A stretch of DNA of 64,000 nucleotides from DATLLJ01 sp035537875 (GCA_035537875.1 DATLLJ010000002.1:62001-126000), one strand, 5' to 3'; positions 53,863-62,748 are shown, numbered from the stretch's first letter. A program made the numbers and translations. Notes: generated by a model not told the origin, from the sequence alone.

Positions 53863-54246
53863 TCAGCCGCGGGCCGCGCGAGAGGCCTTCCGCGACTCGA
53901 GCTTGCGCCTCCGACGCCTCGTCGGCTGCAGCGCCCCGTGAGACCGCGCTCCGGAGGAACCCAATCCCCGCCATTCCCGGGCAACTCGATCGGCCAAGAA
54001 GACCTTCAGGAGCGATTGATATGGCACGTCCTGCCGGTTGGCGAGTGCCTTGAGATCGGCGAGGAGGCCAGCTGGCAGGCGGACCGAGATCGTCTCCGTT
54101 GATGGCTTGAGATTCGGAAATCGCACAGGCCGGGCCGACGACCAATCGACGTAGTCCGCGGAATCGTGCGTCTCCCAGAAACGGCGTTCTTCCGCCTCAC
54201 TTCTGAATGTCGGAATTGGCCTGGGCCTGTGCTTCGACTTGGCCAT
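53863..54246 (-). CDS. CopG-family antitoxin
   Basis: The 127 residues contain the CopG_antitoxin pattern: RFWETHDSADYVDW near residue 23, FPNLKPSTETISVRLPAGLL and LANRQDVPYQSLLKVFLADRV. A basic C-terminal tail of about 35 residues (TRRRRRKLESRKASRAARG) is unusual. The toxin gene expected upstream is missing (see the next entry). Confidence 0.75.
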   Translation of the reverse strand: MAKSKHRPRPIPTFRSEAEERRFWETHDSADYVDWSSARPVRFPNLKPSTETISVRLPAGLLADLKALANRQDVPYQSLLKVFLADRVAREWRGLGSSGARSHGALQPTRRRRRKLESRKASRAARG

Positions 54247-54292
54247 AGATCCTGCGCTCCGCCTTGCTCATCGTATCCCTGAAGTCTATGCG
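54244..54292 (-). pseudogene. Possible C-terminal scrap of a BrnT-like toxin
   Basis: On the minus strand, just upstream of the CopG gene, one frame reads RIDFRDTMSKAERRIYG, similar to the C-terminus of BrnT-type toxins (I recall a RDMSxxERRxY pattern). The rest of the toxin is not there, as the sequence runs into the DinB gene. The match is too short to be certain. Confidence 0.35.
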
Positions 54293-54789
54293 CCACGGGT
54301 TCGATAGAAGGCGATCATGTCGAGGCTCTTGGGTGGCGCCGCTCCCAGCTGCCTCAACATCGTCACGATCTGCCCTCGATGGTAGGACGCGTGGTTGACG
54401 ACGTGCTGCGCCATCTGCCAGAACGGGGATGCGCCGGCCGTCCCGTTGAGCAGCGTGTACTGCAAGACGCGATCGACGCCGCTCTCGTCGAGACCAGCCA
54501 CATACGCCCGCATCTTGCCCTCGTGCTCGACCCAGGCGCGTCGAAGGCTCGCCAGATCAGGAAACAGGTCCGCCGACAGCAACGCTGTCGGCGAGTGACC
54601 CATCCACCGCGAATGCCACGCCCACTCGGCCGCGTAGATGTGCGCCAGCGTGTCGCGAACCGAACGGAAGCTGCTGCCGAGATCGCGCGTGAACTGCTCG
54701 GGCGTCAGAGCCTCGACCGCCTCCAGCAACCGGTCTCTTGCCCAGTAGTGGTAGTCGAACAGCAGCTCGAGATCGCGATGGTCAGGCAT
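54286..54789 (-). CDS. DinB-like protein
   Basis: The 167 residues are a complete DinB: LFDYHYWARDRLLEAVEALT, RDTLAHIYAAEWAWHSRWMG and AQHVVNHASYHRGQIVTMLR. The three metal-binding histidines are in place. It is separated by 3 bases from the ferritin-like gene. Confidence 0.85.
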   Translation of the reverse strand: MPDHRDLELLFDYHYWARDRLLEAVEALTPEQFTRDLGSSFRSVRDTLAHIYAAEWAWHSRWMGHSPTALLSADLFPDLASLRRAWVEHEGKMRAYVAGLDESGVDRVLQYTLLNGTAGASPFWQMAQHVVNHASYHRGQIVTMLRQLGAAPPKSLDMIAFYRTRGA

Positions 54790-54792
54790 GGT

Positions 54793-55224
54793 TCATGGCC
54801 AGCGCGCCAGCATCTGACGCAGCTCGTCGCGGTGATTGGTTTCGTCGGCAATCAGCGTATCGAACTCCGCGGCCAGGCCCGGCTCGCCGGCAGCCTCCGC
54901 CTGCTTCCGTCGCACCACGTAGCGGTCGATGGTTTCGAGCTCCGCCTTGAGCGCCGCCTGAAGCATCGCCTTGGCTTCTGCCACCACTGGCACGGGCGCG
55001 GGATTCGACGCGGGGGTGCCGCCGAGGGCCGCAATCTTGTCGGCGAGGATCTGGGCGTGAGTCAGCTCCTCCGGAATCTCGTTGGCAAAGAACGTTCGGA
55101 GCTCTTGACGATAGGGGCCTTGCACCATGCTCGCATAGATGCGGTACATGATGACGGCTTGAAACTCTCCCTTCAGATCTTCGTTGAGCCCTTCGATCAG
55201 CTGTTGCTTCGGGTCGTCGGCCAC
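54793..55224 (-). CDS. Ferritin-like protein
   Basis: The 143 residues form a four-helix bundle with the ferritin di-iron pattern: NEDLKGEFQAVIMYRIYASM, EIPEELTHAQILADKIAALGG, ELETIDRYVVRRKQAEAAG, ADETNHRDELRQML. It is shorter than bacterioferritin and lacks a heme Met signature that I can recognise. It may store or oxidise iron. Confidence 0.78.
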   Translation of the reverse strand: MADDPKQQLIEGLNEDLKGEFQAVIMYRIYASMVQGPYRQELRTFFANEIPEELTHAQILADKIAALGGTPASNPAPVPVVAEAKAMLQAALKAELETIDRYVVRRKQAEAAGEPGLAAEFDTLIADETNHRDELRQMLARWP

Positions 55225-55540
55225 GGCATCTCCCTTCCCCTGGCTGATTCAAAGGTGGGATGTTAACAGATCAGCAATCGGGAGAGCGCCGGCGCGCGGA
55301 GCGTGAAAACGCGTGCAAGCAATTTCACGCTGACGCCTTCGTGCGCTTGTCGTGAAGCCACCACGGGAATCACGACGCTCGAACAGTGTGCAAGCGGGTC
55401 AGCCGGGCGCCACATACTGCACAGTTCTTCCCGTTTACACACAGCCCGCGTCCCTTCGCCTCGTTCGAACCACATGCTACTATTGAACTCCCCCTTCAAT
55501 CCGGCACAGCCCGCGCGCGATTGCGCGAGACGCTCGTTCC
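55225..55540. other. Non-coding stretch upstream of the VWFA gene
   Basis: I see no gene here: the open frames on both strands are shadows. TACTAT with an extended TGC upstream (55475-55483) is a weak candidate -10 for the plus-strand gene. No clear -35 or repeat was found. Confidence 0.4.
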
Positions 55541-56503
55541 ATGGATAGACCGGGATACGGTATGCGACGCAGGAGATCTGGTCGAGTTGCCTTTGTGTTG
55601 GCGATCGTGGGCATCGCCGGGCTGGCGCTGCGCGTTGAATCGGTGGCACTCGACGCGCAGGAAGTATTCCGCAGCGCGGTCGACCTGGTGACGATTCAGG
55701 CGTCGGTGCGTGACGAGAAGGGCCGTGTCATCCGCGGGCTGACCTCGGCTGACTTCGAGGTACGCGACAACGGCCAGCTGCAGCCGGTTCTCGAGCTTCG
55801 CGCGGATCTCCAGTCCCCCGTCACGATTGCCATCCTCGTCGATATGAGCGGCAGCATGAAGGTGGGCACGAAGATCGCCATGGCGCGACAGGTCTTCCAG
55901 TCGATGCTCAGGCAGCTCCGGGACAACGTGGATGCCGTGGCGCTGTATGCGTTCGACTCGTCGCTGCACGAGCGCGTCGGGTTCACCACCGATATGAGCC
56001 GTCTGGACGGCGCACTCGCGGACTTCGACCCCTTCGGCTCGACGTCTCTGTACGATGCGGCCGCCGCAACCGCGCGGGAGCTCGCCGTACGCCCCGCCAG
56101 CCATCGGGCGATCGTCATCCTGACAGACGGCGTCGACACCAGCAGCCAGCTTTCAGCGACCGAAGTGTCGGGCCTGGCGAGCTCCATCGACGTCCCCGTC
56201 TATGTCGTCGCCACCGTGCCGGCCTTGGATCACCGGCAGATGCTCGAGACCGCCGAGCGGACGCCGCTCGCGTCCGACGGCGCCGATCTGCGCGATCTCG
56301 CGACCTGGACAGGCGGACAACTCGTTTTCGCTACGACACTTAGCGAGACTGTCTTCGCAGCCTCGAGCATCCTCGACGAGCTCCGGCAGCAATATGTGCT
56401 GGCCATCGAAGCGGCCAACGTCCGCGAATGGCGAAGGCTCGATGTCCGTGTGAAGAACTCCTCGGCAAAGGTCAAGGCCCGAAGCGGCTATTTTGGCGGG
56501 TAG
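55541..56503 (+). CDS. Exported VWFA-related protein of the acidobacterial type
   Basis: The N-terminus has a signal peptide after a basic patch (RRRRSGRVAFVLAIVGIAG). A VWA domain begins near residue 85 with the MIDAS motif LVDMSGSM, and has the later ILTDGVDTSSQ segment. This matches the VWFA-related domain widespread in Acidobacteria. It is probably extracellular or periplasmic and binds a partner by metal. The upstream start may be MDRPGYG or the ATG seven codons on. Confidence 0.78.
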   Translation: MDRPGYGMRRRRSGRVAFVLAIVGIAGLALRVESVALDAQEVFRSAVDLVTIQASVRDEKGRVIRGLTSADFEVRDNGQLQPVLELRADLQSPVTIAILVDMSGSMKVGTKIAMARQVFQSMLRQLRDNVDAVALYAFDSSLHERVGFTTDMSRLDGALADFDPFGSTSLYDAAAATARELAVRPASHRAIVILTDGVDTSSQLSATEVSGLASSIDVPVYVVATVPALDHRQMLETAERTPLASDGADLRDLATWTGGQLVFATTLSETVFAASSILDELRQQYVLAIEAANVREWRRLDVRVKNSSAKVKARSGYFGG

Positions 56504-56559
56504 GTAACTCCGCTGGATCCGCCTCGGCGCATCAGTTATAAGATCCCAAGAGGGTCATT

Positions 56560-56961
56560 ATGCGGGGGGTTCCCTTTGCCGTCGGCGCCGCCATCCTGGG
56601 TGCGGTTTGCCTCGCCTCGCTGACGCCGGGCACCGTCGTTTACGCGCACCATTCGATCGCCGGCATCTACGACGACAGTCATCCGGTCACGGTCGAGGGC
56701 GTCGTGACCCGTTTCAGGTTCGTCGACCCGCACCCTTTCCTCGTGATGGAAGTCAAGGACGGCCACGGCAAACCACAGCGGTGGACGATGGAGATGGACA
56801 ACCGCTGGGAACTTGCGGAGCTCGGATTCCGGACCGAGACGCTCAAGCCTGGCGATCGGCTCGTGGTGCTCGGAAGCCTCGCTCGCCGGCAGCCACACAG
56901 CCTCTATATCCGGAAGCTCGATCGTCCGGCCGACGGGTTCACTTACCAGCACCACCCGTAA
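56560..56961 (+). CDS. Exported DUF6152 protein
   Basis: A signal peptide (VGAAILGAVCLASLTPGTVVYA) precedes HHSIAGIYDDSHPVTVEGVV, the typical start of the DUF6152 family, then WTMEMDNRWELAELGF and HSLYIRKLDRPADGF. The HH just after the signal suggests metal binding, but the role is unknown. It follows the VWFA gene on the same strand. Confidence 0.7.
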   Translation: MRGVPFAVGAAILGAVCLASLTPGTVVYAHHSIAGIYDDSHPVTVEGVVTRFRFVDPHPFLVMEVKDGHGKPQRWTMEMDNRWELAELGFRTETLKPGDRLVVLGSLARRQPHSLYIRKLDRPADGFTYQHHP

Positions 56962-56991
56962 GCACCGCACCCACCTCGCGCGTTCCGCCTC

Positions 56992-57765
56992 TCAACGCGG
57001 CAGCCTGGATTTCCAGTAGTCCCACGAGCGCTCGTAGTCCTGCGGTGAATTCTTCGCCTGATCGGCATCGAGGTACCGGACGTTCCCAGCGCCGAGCTGC
57101 ATCGCCTGCCACTGGAGCCTGGCGTTCATGTTGAGATAGTACGACTTGCCCACGACAAGGTGCAGCGATGTGGCGGCAATTGCTGCCCCGTGTCCCTGCA
57201 TGAGAACCGCGGAGGCACTCCCGAGGGTCTGCGCCAGAGCGCGACCCAGGTCGTTGCTCCGCACCAGCATGTCTGTTCCACCAGCCTTTTTGATATCCCA
57301 TACCGGCACGCCCTCGCCGATGAAGTAACCCATGTGGTACATAGGGCGCATCGGCACTGACACGGCGCCAAACGGAATGACTTCCGGACAGTGGCAGTGC
57401 ACGACCGCCATGACGTCGGGCCGCGCGCGATAGATCGCGCCGTGGATGAAGCGCTCAATGTACCCGGCGGCTGCACTCTTGGTGACCGGCTCACTGTCGA
57501 GGTCGTACTCCGTGATGTCAGCGGCCGTCACGAGGCCGGGGGCTCCGGCACGCGCCAGCAGGTAGCGGGTGGCATCAGCCGGATTCCTGACGCTCACATG
57601 TCCGTACCCGTCCAGGACACCCTCGTTCGCGAGAATGCGGTTCGCCAACACGAGCTCGTCGATGAGAGTCTGGCGGCTCGGCGCGGGTGGCGCCTGAGCC
57701 AGAACTGGCGCGGCAAGGGCGAGCACGGCGGCCGAAAAGAGCCGGGCGGTGGGGAATTTCCTCAT
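56992..57765 (-). CDS. Exported class II aldolase/adducin-fold protein
   Basis: Unusually for this fold, it has a signal peptide (TARLFSAAVLALAAPVLA). The aldolase II signature residues follow: NEGVLDGYGHVSVRN, VVHCHCPEVIPFG (zinc His pair) and VLMQGHGAAIA. The ATG at 57765 has a good Shine-Dalgarno (GAGGTGA) at six bases. It may act on a sugar or aldol in the periplasm, or be non-enzymatic. Confidence 0.78.
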   Translation of the reverse strand: MRKFPTARLFSAAVLALAAPVLAQAPPAPSRQTLIDELVLANRILANEGVLDGYGHVSVRNPADATRYLLARAGAPGLVTAADITEYDLDSEPVTKSAAAGYIERFIHGAIYRARPDVMAVVHCHCPEVIPFGAVSVPMRPMYHMGYFIGEGVPVWDIKKAGGTDMLVRSNDLGRALAQTLGSASAVLMQGHGAAIAATSLHLVVGKSYYLNMNARLQWQAMQLGAGNVRYLDADQAKNSPQDYERSWDYWKSRLPR

Positions 57766-57770
57766 GGCTG

Positions 57771-58271
57771 TCACCTCGATGTGGGTCGTTCATCGACAAT
57801 CGAATATTCCATGTAGTTCGAACGCGGAGATTCTGGCTCATCTGCGGGCCTCTCGGCATCTCGAAATCCCAGATTCGAGTAAAGCGCGATGGCCGGCCTG
57901 TTTTCCTGATCCACGTTGAGGCTCACGCGCTCGTACCAATCGCGTCGCGCCCTGGCGATGAGGCCGTTGACCAGCGCCGCGCCGTACCCGCTGCGGCGAC
58001 GATCGGGCGCCACGATGATGCGAGCCAGATGCACCCGGCTCGCCCCGCGGGTCACCAGCTGGCCAAACGCGACGAGCTCGTCGTGGTCGGCCAGTGAAAA
58101 GGCGTTCGACTCTGAGAACCCGATCGTGCCGGGCAATGTTGTGCGGTCAAGGGGGAACCGTACGCGCCAGCCCGCCCACAACTCGCACTCTCTGGCTGAG
58201 GCGATCCAGGAAGCCACGATGTCGAGGTCCGACAGCGTCGCCGGGCGCAGCGTTCCTCGTGAGTCAACCAA
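57771..58271 (-). CDS. GNAT acetyltransferase
   Basis: The GNAT motif IIVAPDRRRSGYGAALVNGL near residue 85 and the C-terminal NRPAIALYSNLGFRDAE are clear. A TTG at 58271 with GAGGCGG upstream is the best start that avoids the M28 gene; the start remains uncertain. It ends just before the aldolase start, with a few bases of overlap in the spacing region. Confidence 0.72.
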   Translation of the reverse strand: MVDSRGTLRPATLSDLDIVASWIASARECELWAGWRVRFPLDRTTLPGTIGFSESNAFSLADHDELVAFGQLVTRGASRVHLARIIVAPDRRRSGYGAALVNGLIARARRDWYERVSLNVDQENRPAIALYSNLGFRDAERPADEPESPRSNYMEYSIVDERPTSR

Positions 58272-58320
58272 TGACCACCGCCTCGAGCCTACGGGATTGG
58301 CCCGATCATGCAGCGCCTTG

Positions 58321-59586
58321 TCACTGTCGCAGCCGTACGCCCGCGAGTCGCGCGACAGCCGCAAGCGTGGTCTGTGCCGCGTTCAGCCCGAGGCGAAAGT
58401 CGGCGTCCGAGAACGTCGCATACCGATCCGTGGGCTGGTGCCAGTGCGGATCCCATCCCGCGCCGATGTGCATCCCCCGCTCGTTCTCGCGAAGACTGAT
58501 TGACGGGACCAGGTTCATGAACGGCGTCGAATCGGTATTCGTCATGTGGTGGCCTACCGCCGCGGGGTAATCGGTGGCAAACTTTTCGTTGGCGTCCCGG
58601 AAGACGAACGCGAGCGCCCGCGCCTCGTCAGCGAACTTCGATGCCGATTGATACTCGATATTGACGTCGGCCTCGGGGCGCTGCTCGCGGCTGAACGATC
58701 CGTCGGCCCGCGGCATGCCGTGATCCCACAACATCATGTCGTGCTGAATCATGGCGAGCCATTTCGGCTCCGGGTAACGGCCCGATCCTGGCGGGTCCTC
58801 CTGCCCCTGCAGAGGCGCGCGCTGTTCAACGTACGCGATTGAACCCTGGTAGCCGGTTTCCTCGTTGTTCCAGAGGGCGAATCGAATCGACCGGTCTACC
58901 TCGACGTCTGGACCGCCGAACACCCTGGCGAGCTCCATGACGAGCGCGGTGCCCGAACCGTTGTCGTTGGCCGCCTCTCCCCACCCATGACCGTCCATGT
59001 GGGCGCCCACGATGAACATTTCGTCGGGTCGGGTCGTACCGAGTTTCGTGCAGTACACCTCCTCGCGCCGGCCTGGAGTACTCGGCTGCAAATTGAGCGT
59101 GCGAAGGGCCGCATCGGGCTGAGCGCCCGGGTCGGTGTTCACGCCGGCGGGACGGGTAATCCCGCGGTAACGCGACCCACCCTGGCCACGACGGACTTCC
59201 CCGCTGGCGATCACCGGCTTCGGTTGAGCCGGGCGAGCCGCTGCCGTTGTCGGCGGTGCCGGCTTGTACATGTAGACGATGCGCTCGGTCGCGCAGCCGA
59301 AGCTCCGAAGCTGACTTTCGATCCAATCGACGGCCGCCGCGTTACGGTCGGTGCCCTCACGCCGATCGCCAAACCTCGTCAGGCCTTTGATAGCGGCCTT
59401 GTACCTGTCCAGATCGAGCCGGGCGACAAGGGTCGCAATCGTGTCGTCGGTCGGCGCAATGATCGGCGAAGGAACCTGCGGTGGCGATGGAGACTGCGGA
59501 GACGGTGCCGGTTCCGGGCGGCCGCAGGCAACGGCCGCCAGCACGACGAGCAGGCCGCATGCCGGCGCGAGCAGCTGCGACCGCAT
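58321..59586 (-). CDS. M28-family zinc peptidase, lipoprotein
   Basis: The N-terminus has a lipobox (LLVVLAAVACGRPEP). The M28 residues are visible: GAHMDGHG, ANDNGSGT, LWNNEETGYQGS and DPHWHQPTDRY. It is a secreted aminopeptidase anchored to a membrane. It is followed, on its upstream side, by the sugar isomerase gene with a 1-base gap. Confidence 0.85.
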   Translation of the reverse strand: MRSQLLAPACGLLVVLAAVACGRPEPAPSPQSPSPPQVPSPIIAPTDDTIATLVARLDLDRYKAAIKGLTRFGDRREGTDRNAAAVDWIESQLRSFGCATERIVYMYKPAPPTTAAARPAQPKPVIASGEVRRGQGGSRYRGITRPAGVNTDPGAQPDAALRTLNLQPSTPGRREEVYCTKLGTTRPDEMFIVGAHMDGHGWGEAANDNGSGTALVMELARVFGGPDVEVDRSIRFALWNNEETGYQGSIAYVEQRAPLQGQEDPPGSGRYPEPKWLAMIQHDMMLWDHGMPRADGSFSREQRPEADVNIEYQSASKFADEARALAFVFRDANEKFATDYPAAVGHHMTNTDSTPFMNLVPSISLRENERGMHIGAGWDPHWHQPTDRYATFSDADFRLGLNAAQTTLAAVARLAGVRLRQ

Positions 59587-59587
59587 C

Positions 59588-60484
59588 TCACATCACGCGC
59601 GCCTGGCGCATGACACGTTCGCACTTCTGACGGATTTCCGTGGCGACCTCGAAGGGATCGCCGTCGCGGAACTTCGGCAGGAACAGCTCGACCGACAGCG
59701 GACCGGAGTATTCCTTCTCCGAGAGCTTTCGCAGTATCTGGTTCACGGGTGCGACGCCATCGCCGGGAATCACCCGGGTGGTCTGATCCAGCACCTCACG
59801 CGGCATGTCCGGCACATCCTGGAAGTGGACGTGCCCGATTTCGCCGTCGCGAATCAGATCGAGATCCTCCAGCTTACTTGGGCCCGACCAGAAGTGATAG
59901 AAGTCCAGCAGCGGCCTGACATTCCCCGACGCGCGCGTCAGCGTAAGCATCGTCGGCAGCGCGGCGACGTACGTCGAGGCCCGCGTCGCTTCGATCAGGG
60001 CCGTCATGCCGAACTGCTTGGCGATGTCTCCGACCTCGCGCATCCGATCGGGACCGGACTTGTAGTCTTCCGCCGAGTATCTCTGTGTCGCGGCCGAAGG
60101 CGTGTAGATGCGCGTCAGACCGAGTGTCGCAAACTGCTCGCAGCGACGTTTGAAGCTGTCGAGCAACATGGCGCGATTGTCCCCAGGTTCCCAGATGCCG
60201 AACACGCCGCTGGCACACATGACCGGAGTCAACCCGAGATCGGTCAGAACCTGGCGGGCGGCCTGGAGCGAGTCGGTCTTCAGGAACCCGTCGAGCAGCG
60301 TGTTGGTCAACTCGACGTTCTTGATCCCGGCGCGCGCCCAGCCTTCGAGTGATCCGCGAAAGCCCGCGCCACCCGAGGTGTTCTGGTGCAGCGCGAGGGT
60401 CATCTTTCCGGCGGCAGACACCGAAACGGCGCGCGCTGCGGCGAGCGCCATCGGCGCGAGGAGCATCGCTCTTCTGGACACCAT
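59588..60484 (-). CDS. Tat-exported sugar phosphate isomerase/epimerase-like protein
   Basis: A twin-arginine signal (SRRAMLLAPMALAAARAV) precedes a TIM-barrel AP endonuclease-like fold (GIKNVELTNTLLDGF, TALIEATRA, LLDFYHFWSG, IGHVHFQDVPD). The conserved metal-binding Glu and His appear. An exported xylose isomerase-like protein is known from Acidobacteria. The substrate is not identified. Confidence 0.75.
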   Translation of the reverse strand: MVSRRAMLLAPMALAAARAVSVSAAGKMTLALHQNTSGGAGFRGSLEGWARAGIKNVELTNTLLDGFLKTDSLQAARQVLTDLGLTPVMCASGVFGIWEPGDNRAMLLDSFKRRCEQFATLGLTRIYTPSAATQRYSAEDYKSGPDRMREVGDIAKQFGMTALIEATRASTYVAALPTMLTLTRASGNVRPLLDFYHFWSGPSKLEDLDLIRDGEIGHVHFQDVPDMPREVLDQTTRVIPGDGVAPVNQILRKLSEKEYSGPLSVELFLPKFRDGDPFEVATEIRQKCERVMRQARVM

Positions 60485-60544
60485 AGCCACCTGCTTTCTT
60501 GAAGGCGCTGGTATTCTATAACCCTTTACCAAGGAGGTTTGCCG

Positions 60545-61489
60545 GTGAATCGACTCTCTCTGGTCACTTCGTGCGCGGCCTTCGTGCTCATCCTGTCGGC
60601 CTGCGGTTCTGCGCCGGAGAACACTCCCGCCCCCGAGGCGCCCGCCGCCAGCACGACGCCAACGGCCGCGTCGGGTCGCGTCACCGCCGGCTGGACGGTG
60701 ACCGACGGCGTCGACACGCCCGAAAGCGTGTACGTGGATACCGCCTCCGGGTCGATTTTCGTCTCGATGATTGCCGGCCAGCCCGGCGACCGCGACGGCA
60801 ACGGGCGCATCATGAGAATCGGGCCCGACGGCACAGTCGTATCCGCCTCGTGGGTCACCGGTCTCAATGCGCCCAAGGGCCTGCGAAGCCACAACGGCAC
60901 ACTGTGGACGGCGGATATCGACGAAGTGATCGGCATCGACATCACGAAGGCGACGGTGTCTTCGCGCCTCAAGATCGAGGGCGCCCAGTTCCTGAACGAC
61001 GTGGCCGTCGGCGACGATGGGACCGTGTACGTGTCGGACATGCTGGCGAGCAAGATCTACGCGGTGAAGGACGGCAAAGCCACCGTGTTCGGCGAGGGTG
61101 ACGCGATGGAGTACCCGAACGGTCTCCTTGTCGAGGGCAACCGGCTGATTGTGGGCGGCTGGGGGAAGCCCGAGCCCGATTTCAGTACCAAGGTGCCGGG
61201 GCACCTCTTCGCGCTCGACCTGCAGACCAAGGCCAAAACGCTGATTACGCCAAAGCCGCTCGGTAACATCGACGGGGTCGAAAGCGACGGGCGCGGCGGC
61301 TACATCGTCACCGACTTTCCGGCTGGAAAGCTGATGCACGTCACCAGCACGGGCGAAAGCCGGACGCTGAGGGAGTTCATGGCGGGGACAGCCGATCACG
61401 CGTTCGTCCCCGTGGGCAACATCGCGATCATCCCGCACATGATGGAGAACCGCATCGCGGCCTACGACTTGACGGACGCATTGAAATAG
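60545..61489 (+). CDS. SMP-30/NHL-like lipoprotein
   Basis: The GTG start at 60545 has a strong Shine-Dalgarno (AAGGAGG) at eight bases. A lipobox (LILSAC) follows, then a beta-propeller with SMP-30/gluconolactonase-like repeats (GVDTPESVYVDTASGSIFVS, NDVAVGDDGTVYVSDM, NIDGVESDGRGGYIVTDF). It is probably surface-bound. Its catalytic role, if any, is unclear. Confidence 0.75.
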   Translation: MNRLSLVTSCAAFVLILSACGSAPENTPAPEAPAASTTPTAASGRVTAGWTVTDGVDTPESVYVDTASGSIFVSMIAGQPGDRDGNGRIMRIGPDGTVVSASWVTGLNAPKGLRSHNGTLWTADIDEVIGIDITKATVSSRLKIEGAQFLNDVAVGDDGTVYVSDMLASKIYAVKDGKATVFGEGDAMEYPNGLLVEGNRLIVGGWGKPEPDFSTKVPGHLFALDLQTKAKTLITPKPLGNIDGVESDGRGGYIVTDFPAGKLMHVTSTGESRTLREFMAGTADHAFVPVGNIAIIPHMMENRIAAYDLTDALK

Positions 61490-61495
61490 CGGCTG

Positions 61496-61517
61496 GAGGT
61501 TAGGGGCCTCTAACCTC
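61496..61517. terminator. Bidirectional hairpin, GAGGTTAG / CTAACCTC
   Basis: Perfect 8-base arms at 61496-61503 and 61510-61517 around GGGCCT, between two converging genes and overlapping the OsmC stop codon. Outer bases (GGCT and AGCC) extend the pairing with one mismatch. It fits a shared terminator, although there is no T run. Confidence 0.55.
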
Positions 61518-62025
61518 TAGCCTCCACACTCGCCCTCACAGAAATCGTCGGCGCCTGACGCAGCGTCTGAAGCACGACACAGTACCGCTCCGTCAGGCGC
61601 GTGAGCGTCGCGATCTGTTCTGCCGACGCGTCGGTGTCGAGCTCGAACGTGAGCCGGATCTCGCGAAAACCGACCGGGGCGTCCTTGGTGACGCCCAGAG
61701 TTCCGCGAAAATCGACATCGCCTTCGGCGCGGACGATGCCGCTGCGTACGTCGATGCCTGTAGCGGTCGCGACCGCGCTGAGCGTCACTCCCGCACAGGC
61801 GGCGAGCGCTTCGAGCAGCATATCGCCCGAACAGACGAACGCCCCCGTGCCCCCTGTGGCCGGGTGCAGTCCCGCTTCGACGAGCGCCTTGCCTGTCTCC
61901 ACCCGGCACGTGACGCCTTCGCCGATGCGGCCGGCGGCACGAAGCGTCACGACGGCAGACTCGGGGCGGGCCCGGTATTGCTCCTTGAGGGGCGCCTGGA
62001 GAGCGCGAAGATCGTCAGTGTTCAT
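61510..62025 (-). CDS. OsmC-family peroxidase-like protein
   Basis: It is a 171-residue OsmC/Ohr-type thiol peroxidase fold. FVCSGDMLLEALAACAGVTL holds the first Cys and is the family signature; the second conserved Cys is near YCVVLQTLRQAP. It may remove organic peroxides. Confidence 0.85.
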   Translation of the reverse strand: MNTDDLRALQAPLKEQYRARPESAVVTLRAAGRIGEGVTCRVETGKALVEAGLHPATGGTGAFVCSGDMLLEALAACAGVTLSAVATATGIDVRSGIVRAEGDVDFRGTLGVTKDAPVGFREIRLTFELDTDASAEQIATLTRLTERYCVVLQTLRQAPTISVRASVEARG

Positions 62026-62055
62026 CAGCCATCACCTGCGGGGCGCAATGGATGC

Positions 62056-62745
62056 TCAGGACACGGCGCCAAAGAACCGGCCGACCAGGGCCGTGCTGAT
62101 CATGGCGACCACCCCCCAGAAGGCCACTCGCGTTGCGCCCTTCAGCATCGGGGCGCCTCCGAGGCGCGCGGCGGCGCCACCGAGCACCGTCAGCAACAGC
62201 AGCGAGCTGCCCGCGACGGCGGCGCTGAGCACCCCGAGGGGAACCAGGACAACGAGGAGCAGAGGCAGAGCCGCGCCGAGGGCGAACGCACCCGCGGACG
62301 CCAAGGCCGCCTGCAAAGGACGCGCGCGCGTGATTTCCGACATGCCAAGCTCGTCGCGGGCATGGGCGCCGAGCGCGTCATGGGCCATGAGCTGATCGGC
62401 GACCTGCCCAGCGAGATCGCGGGTCAACCCACGCCCCACGTAGATGTCAGCGAGCTCTTCGCGTTCGAGATCGGGCGTGCTCGCCAGCTCGCGTCGCTCC
62501 CGATCGAGATCGGCTCGCTCCGTATCCGCCTGCGAGCTCACCGAAACATATTCACCCGCCGCCATCGAGAGCGCGCCGGCAACCAGGCCAGCCAGCGTCG
62601 CCAGCAACACCGGCTCGCGGGCGGCCTGCGCAGCGGCGACGCCGACCACGATGCTGCTCGTGGAGATCAGCCCGTCGTTGGCGCCGAGTACGGCGGCGCG
62701 GAGCCAGCCAACCCGGGTGGCCCGATGAAGTTCTCGATGCCTCAC
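62056..62745 (-). CDS. VIT/CCC1-family transporter
   Basis: It is a 229-residue integral membrane protein with the VIT1 signature: LGANDGLISTSSIVVGVA near residue 20 and SMAAGEYVSVSSQ, a cytoplasmic segment (about 70-140), then two C-terminal TM pairs. Members move iron or manganese out of the cytoplasm. Confidence 0.85.
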   Translation of the reverse strand: MRHRELHRATRVGWLRAAVLGANDGLISTSSIVVGVAAAQAAREPVLLATLAGLVAGALSMAAGEYVSVSSQADTERADLDRERRELASTPDLEREELADIYVGRGLTRDLAGQVADQLMAHDALGAHARDELGMSEITRARPLQAALASAGAFALGAALPLLLVVLVPLGVLSAAVAGSSLLLLTVLGGAAARLGGAPMLKGATRVAFWGVVAMISTALVGRFFGAVS

Positions 62746-62748
62746 GAT

